Positions 5,142 to 6,184 of a stretch of DNA of 6,184 nucleotides are shown piece by piece. The notes beneath the pieces were generated by a model. That model worked only from the letters and a program-made list of their open reading frames with translations, made no database searches and was not told the DNA's origin. Within the stretch, counting starts at the first letter, position 1. The number at the start of each line of letters is the position of its first letter. Both the position numbers and the translations under genes were made by a program. This stretch comes from an archaeon (GTDB lineage Archaea; Thermoproteota; Nitrososphaeria; Nitrososphaerales; Nitrosopumilaceae), in NCBI GenBank assembly GCA_021824845.1, contig JAKAJY010000009.1, forward strand, positions 1 through 6,184, in the 5' to 3' direction.

Positions 5142-6184
5142 ATGTCCGACTTTGTATTTACTCCAACAAAAGAGCAAACAGAAAACTCCAACATATTTCG
5201 ATTCATGCAAAAATATGGCATTCAATCATTGCAAGAATTACACAAAGAATCAATCACCGATATAAACTGGTACTGGGATGCCGTAAATGATGACATCGGC
5301 ATAGTTTGGGATAGAAGATATTCCATCGTATCTGATGATTCCAATGGTATACAATATCCAAAATGGTTTACAGATGGCAAGCTAAACATCACAAATTCTA
5401 TGGTTACAAAATTTGCCAAGAAAACTCCAGACAAAATAGCATATTGGTTTATCTCAGAGAATAATATTGAACAAAAAATCACATATGCGGAATTGGAAAA
5501 TCAAACAAACAAGCTTGCAAATGCCATGTTGTCACTTGGCGTCAAAAAGGGCGATGTTGTTGCAATTTACATGCCAATGATTTTGGAGTCAATCATCATC
5601 ATATTAGCATGTGCAAAAATCGGCGCAGTTCAGACTACAATATTTTCAGGATACAGCTTGGATGCACTAAACACAAGATTGAAGGACTCCAATGCAAAGA
5701 TCCTGTTTGTATCAGATGGATATTATCGAAAGGGAAGACCCATATCACAAAAAGATGCAGTCCAAAATGCAATCATTCACACCAAAATTAAAAAAGCAAT
5801 CATAGCACCATACCAAAAAATAGATCAATACCAATTCTCAAACAATATACTAGATTATGCCAAACTAGTACATGGTCAATCCGAGACTTGTCAGCCCACA
5901 TCCGTGGATTCGGAAGATCCATTGTTCATACTATATACATCAGGCACGACCGGCAAGCCAAAGGGCGTGGTCCACACGCATGGAGGGTTTGCAGTGTATG
6001 CTGGGCACCAAGCATCATATTTGATTGATTTAACGTCGCAAGACGTCTTGTTTTGGCCGGCAGACATTGGGTGGATTACAGGACAAGTCTGGAATGTTTA
6101 TGGATTACTAGAGATTGGTGCCACTGCCATACTATATGACGGTGCAATTGATCATCCAAACCCCGACAGATTATTTGAAATACT
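5142..6184 (+). CDS. AMP-forming acyl-CoA synthetase (acetyl-CoA synthetase-like), 3' end outside window
   Basis: The frame is open from ATG 5142 to the window edge (347 full codons, about half of a typical 630-650-residue enzyme). The family activates a carboxylic acid with ATP to an acyl-adenylate, then forms the CoA thioester. An ACS-type N-terminal domain is present (INWYWDAVNDDIGIVWDR at 41-58, then YPKWFTDGKLNITNSMV at 72-88), which separates it from long-chain and luciferase-type relatives. The core blocks follow: ITYAELENQTNKLANAM (113-129), KKGDVVAIYMPM (135-146), ACAKIGAV (156-163), the phosphate-binding loop YTSGTTGKPKGVVHTHGG (265-282), and ADIGWITGQVWNVYG (307-321) near the acyl pocket. 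The second pocket Trp, the adenine-binding motif and the acetylatable C-terminal Lys lie beyond the window, so acetate, propionate, 3-hydroxypropionate or another short acid are all possible. It starts 4 nt after the preceding stop with no Shine-Dalgarno and no well-placed TATA box, so co-transcription is likely. Confidence 0.93.
   Translation, partial: MSDFVFTPTKEQTENSNIFRFMQKYGIQSLQELHKESITDINWYWDAVNDDIGIVWDRRYSIVSDDSNGIQYPKWFTDGKLNITNSMVTKFAKKTPDKIAYWFISENNIEQKITYAELENQTNKLANAMLSLGVKKGDVVAIYMPMILESIIIILACAKIGAVQTTIFSGYSLDALNTRLKDSNAKILFVSDGYYRKGRPISQKDAVQNAIIHTKIKKAIIAPYQKIDQYQFSNNILDYAKLVHGQSETCQPTSVDSEDPLFILYTSGTTGKPKGVVHTHGGFAVYAGHQASYLIDLTSQDVLFWPADIGWITGQVWNVYGLLEIGATAILYDGAIDHPNPDRLFEI

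Noticed and set aside
5222..5482. Antisense 86-residue ORF over the start of the acyl-CoA synthetase
   Set aside because: The + strand frame here encodes an unmistakable ACS N-terminal domain; the reverse ORF has no support.
1..6184. tRNA or other RNA genes, CRISPR arrays, IS elements, attachment sites
   Set aside because: The only gaps are 63, 11, 4 and 1 nt, too short for these, and no repeated spacer-like pattern or terminal inverted repeats were seen.

Overview
The window looks like the chromosome of an archaeon, most likely an ammonia-oxidising member of the Nitrososphaerota (Thaumarchaeota, group I.1a type). The basis is the archaeal-type aspartyl-tRNA synthetase, its direct linkage to gatC-gatA-gatB, a TATA-like box placed for a leaderless transcript, the moderately AT-rich and very compact coding, and the archaeal style of the flanking genes. 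The lineage is an inference from protein style and could not be tested by search.

Layout, all on the + strand. (1) 1-379 is the 3' end of a type II NADH dehydrogenase (ndh), cut off at its 5' side by the window edge. (2) 380-442 is the only real intergenic gap (63 nt). It holds a weak hairpin plus T-run that may end ndh, then an AT-rich box 23-34 nt before the next ATG. (3) 443-4878 holds aspS (AspRS), gatC, gatA and gatB, separated by +11, +1 and -4 nt. (4) 4868-5137 is an 89-residue acidic protein of unknown function that overlaps the end of gatB by 11 nt. (5) 5142-6184 is the 5' part of an AMP-forming acyl-CoA (acetyl-CoA-like) synthetase that starts 4 nt later and runs off the window. No tRNA, rRNA, IS element, CRISPR array or long repeat was seen, and no stretch over 300 nt lacks a gene.

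How the genes work together: the AspRS carries Pro93 where the aspartate-specific Thermococcus enzyme has Lys85. This is the pattern expected of a non-discriminating enzyme that charges both tRNA-Asp and tRNA-Asn with aspartate. GatCAB, encoded next to it, would then convert Asp-tRNA-Asn to Asn-tRNA-Asn. GatC (helical belt), GatA (Lys77/Ser152/Ser176 amidase that frees ammonia from glutamine) and GatB (kinase/transamidase with a four-Cys zinc site and a YqeY-like tail) are all full length. The cluster is therefore an operon for indirect Asn-tRNA synthesis. The downstream small ORF and the acyl-CoA synthetase appear to ride on the same transcript, because there is no room for a well-placed promoter between them.

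The most open question is the small unknown protein after gatB. Most of the rest is well-conserved housekeeping sequence, and I see no convincing novel multi-gene system.
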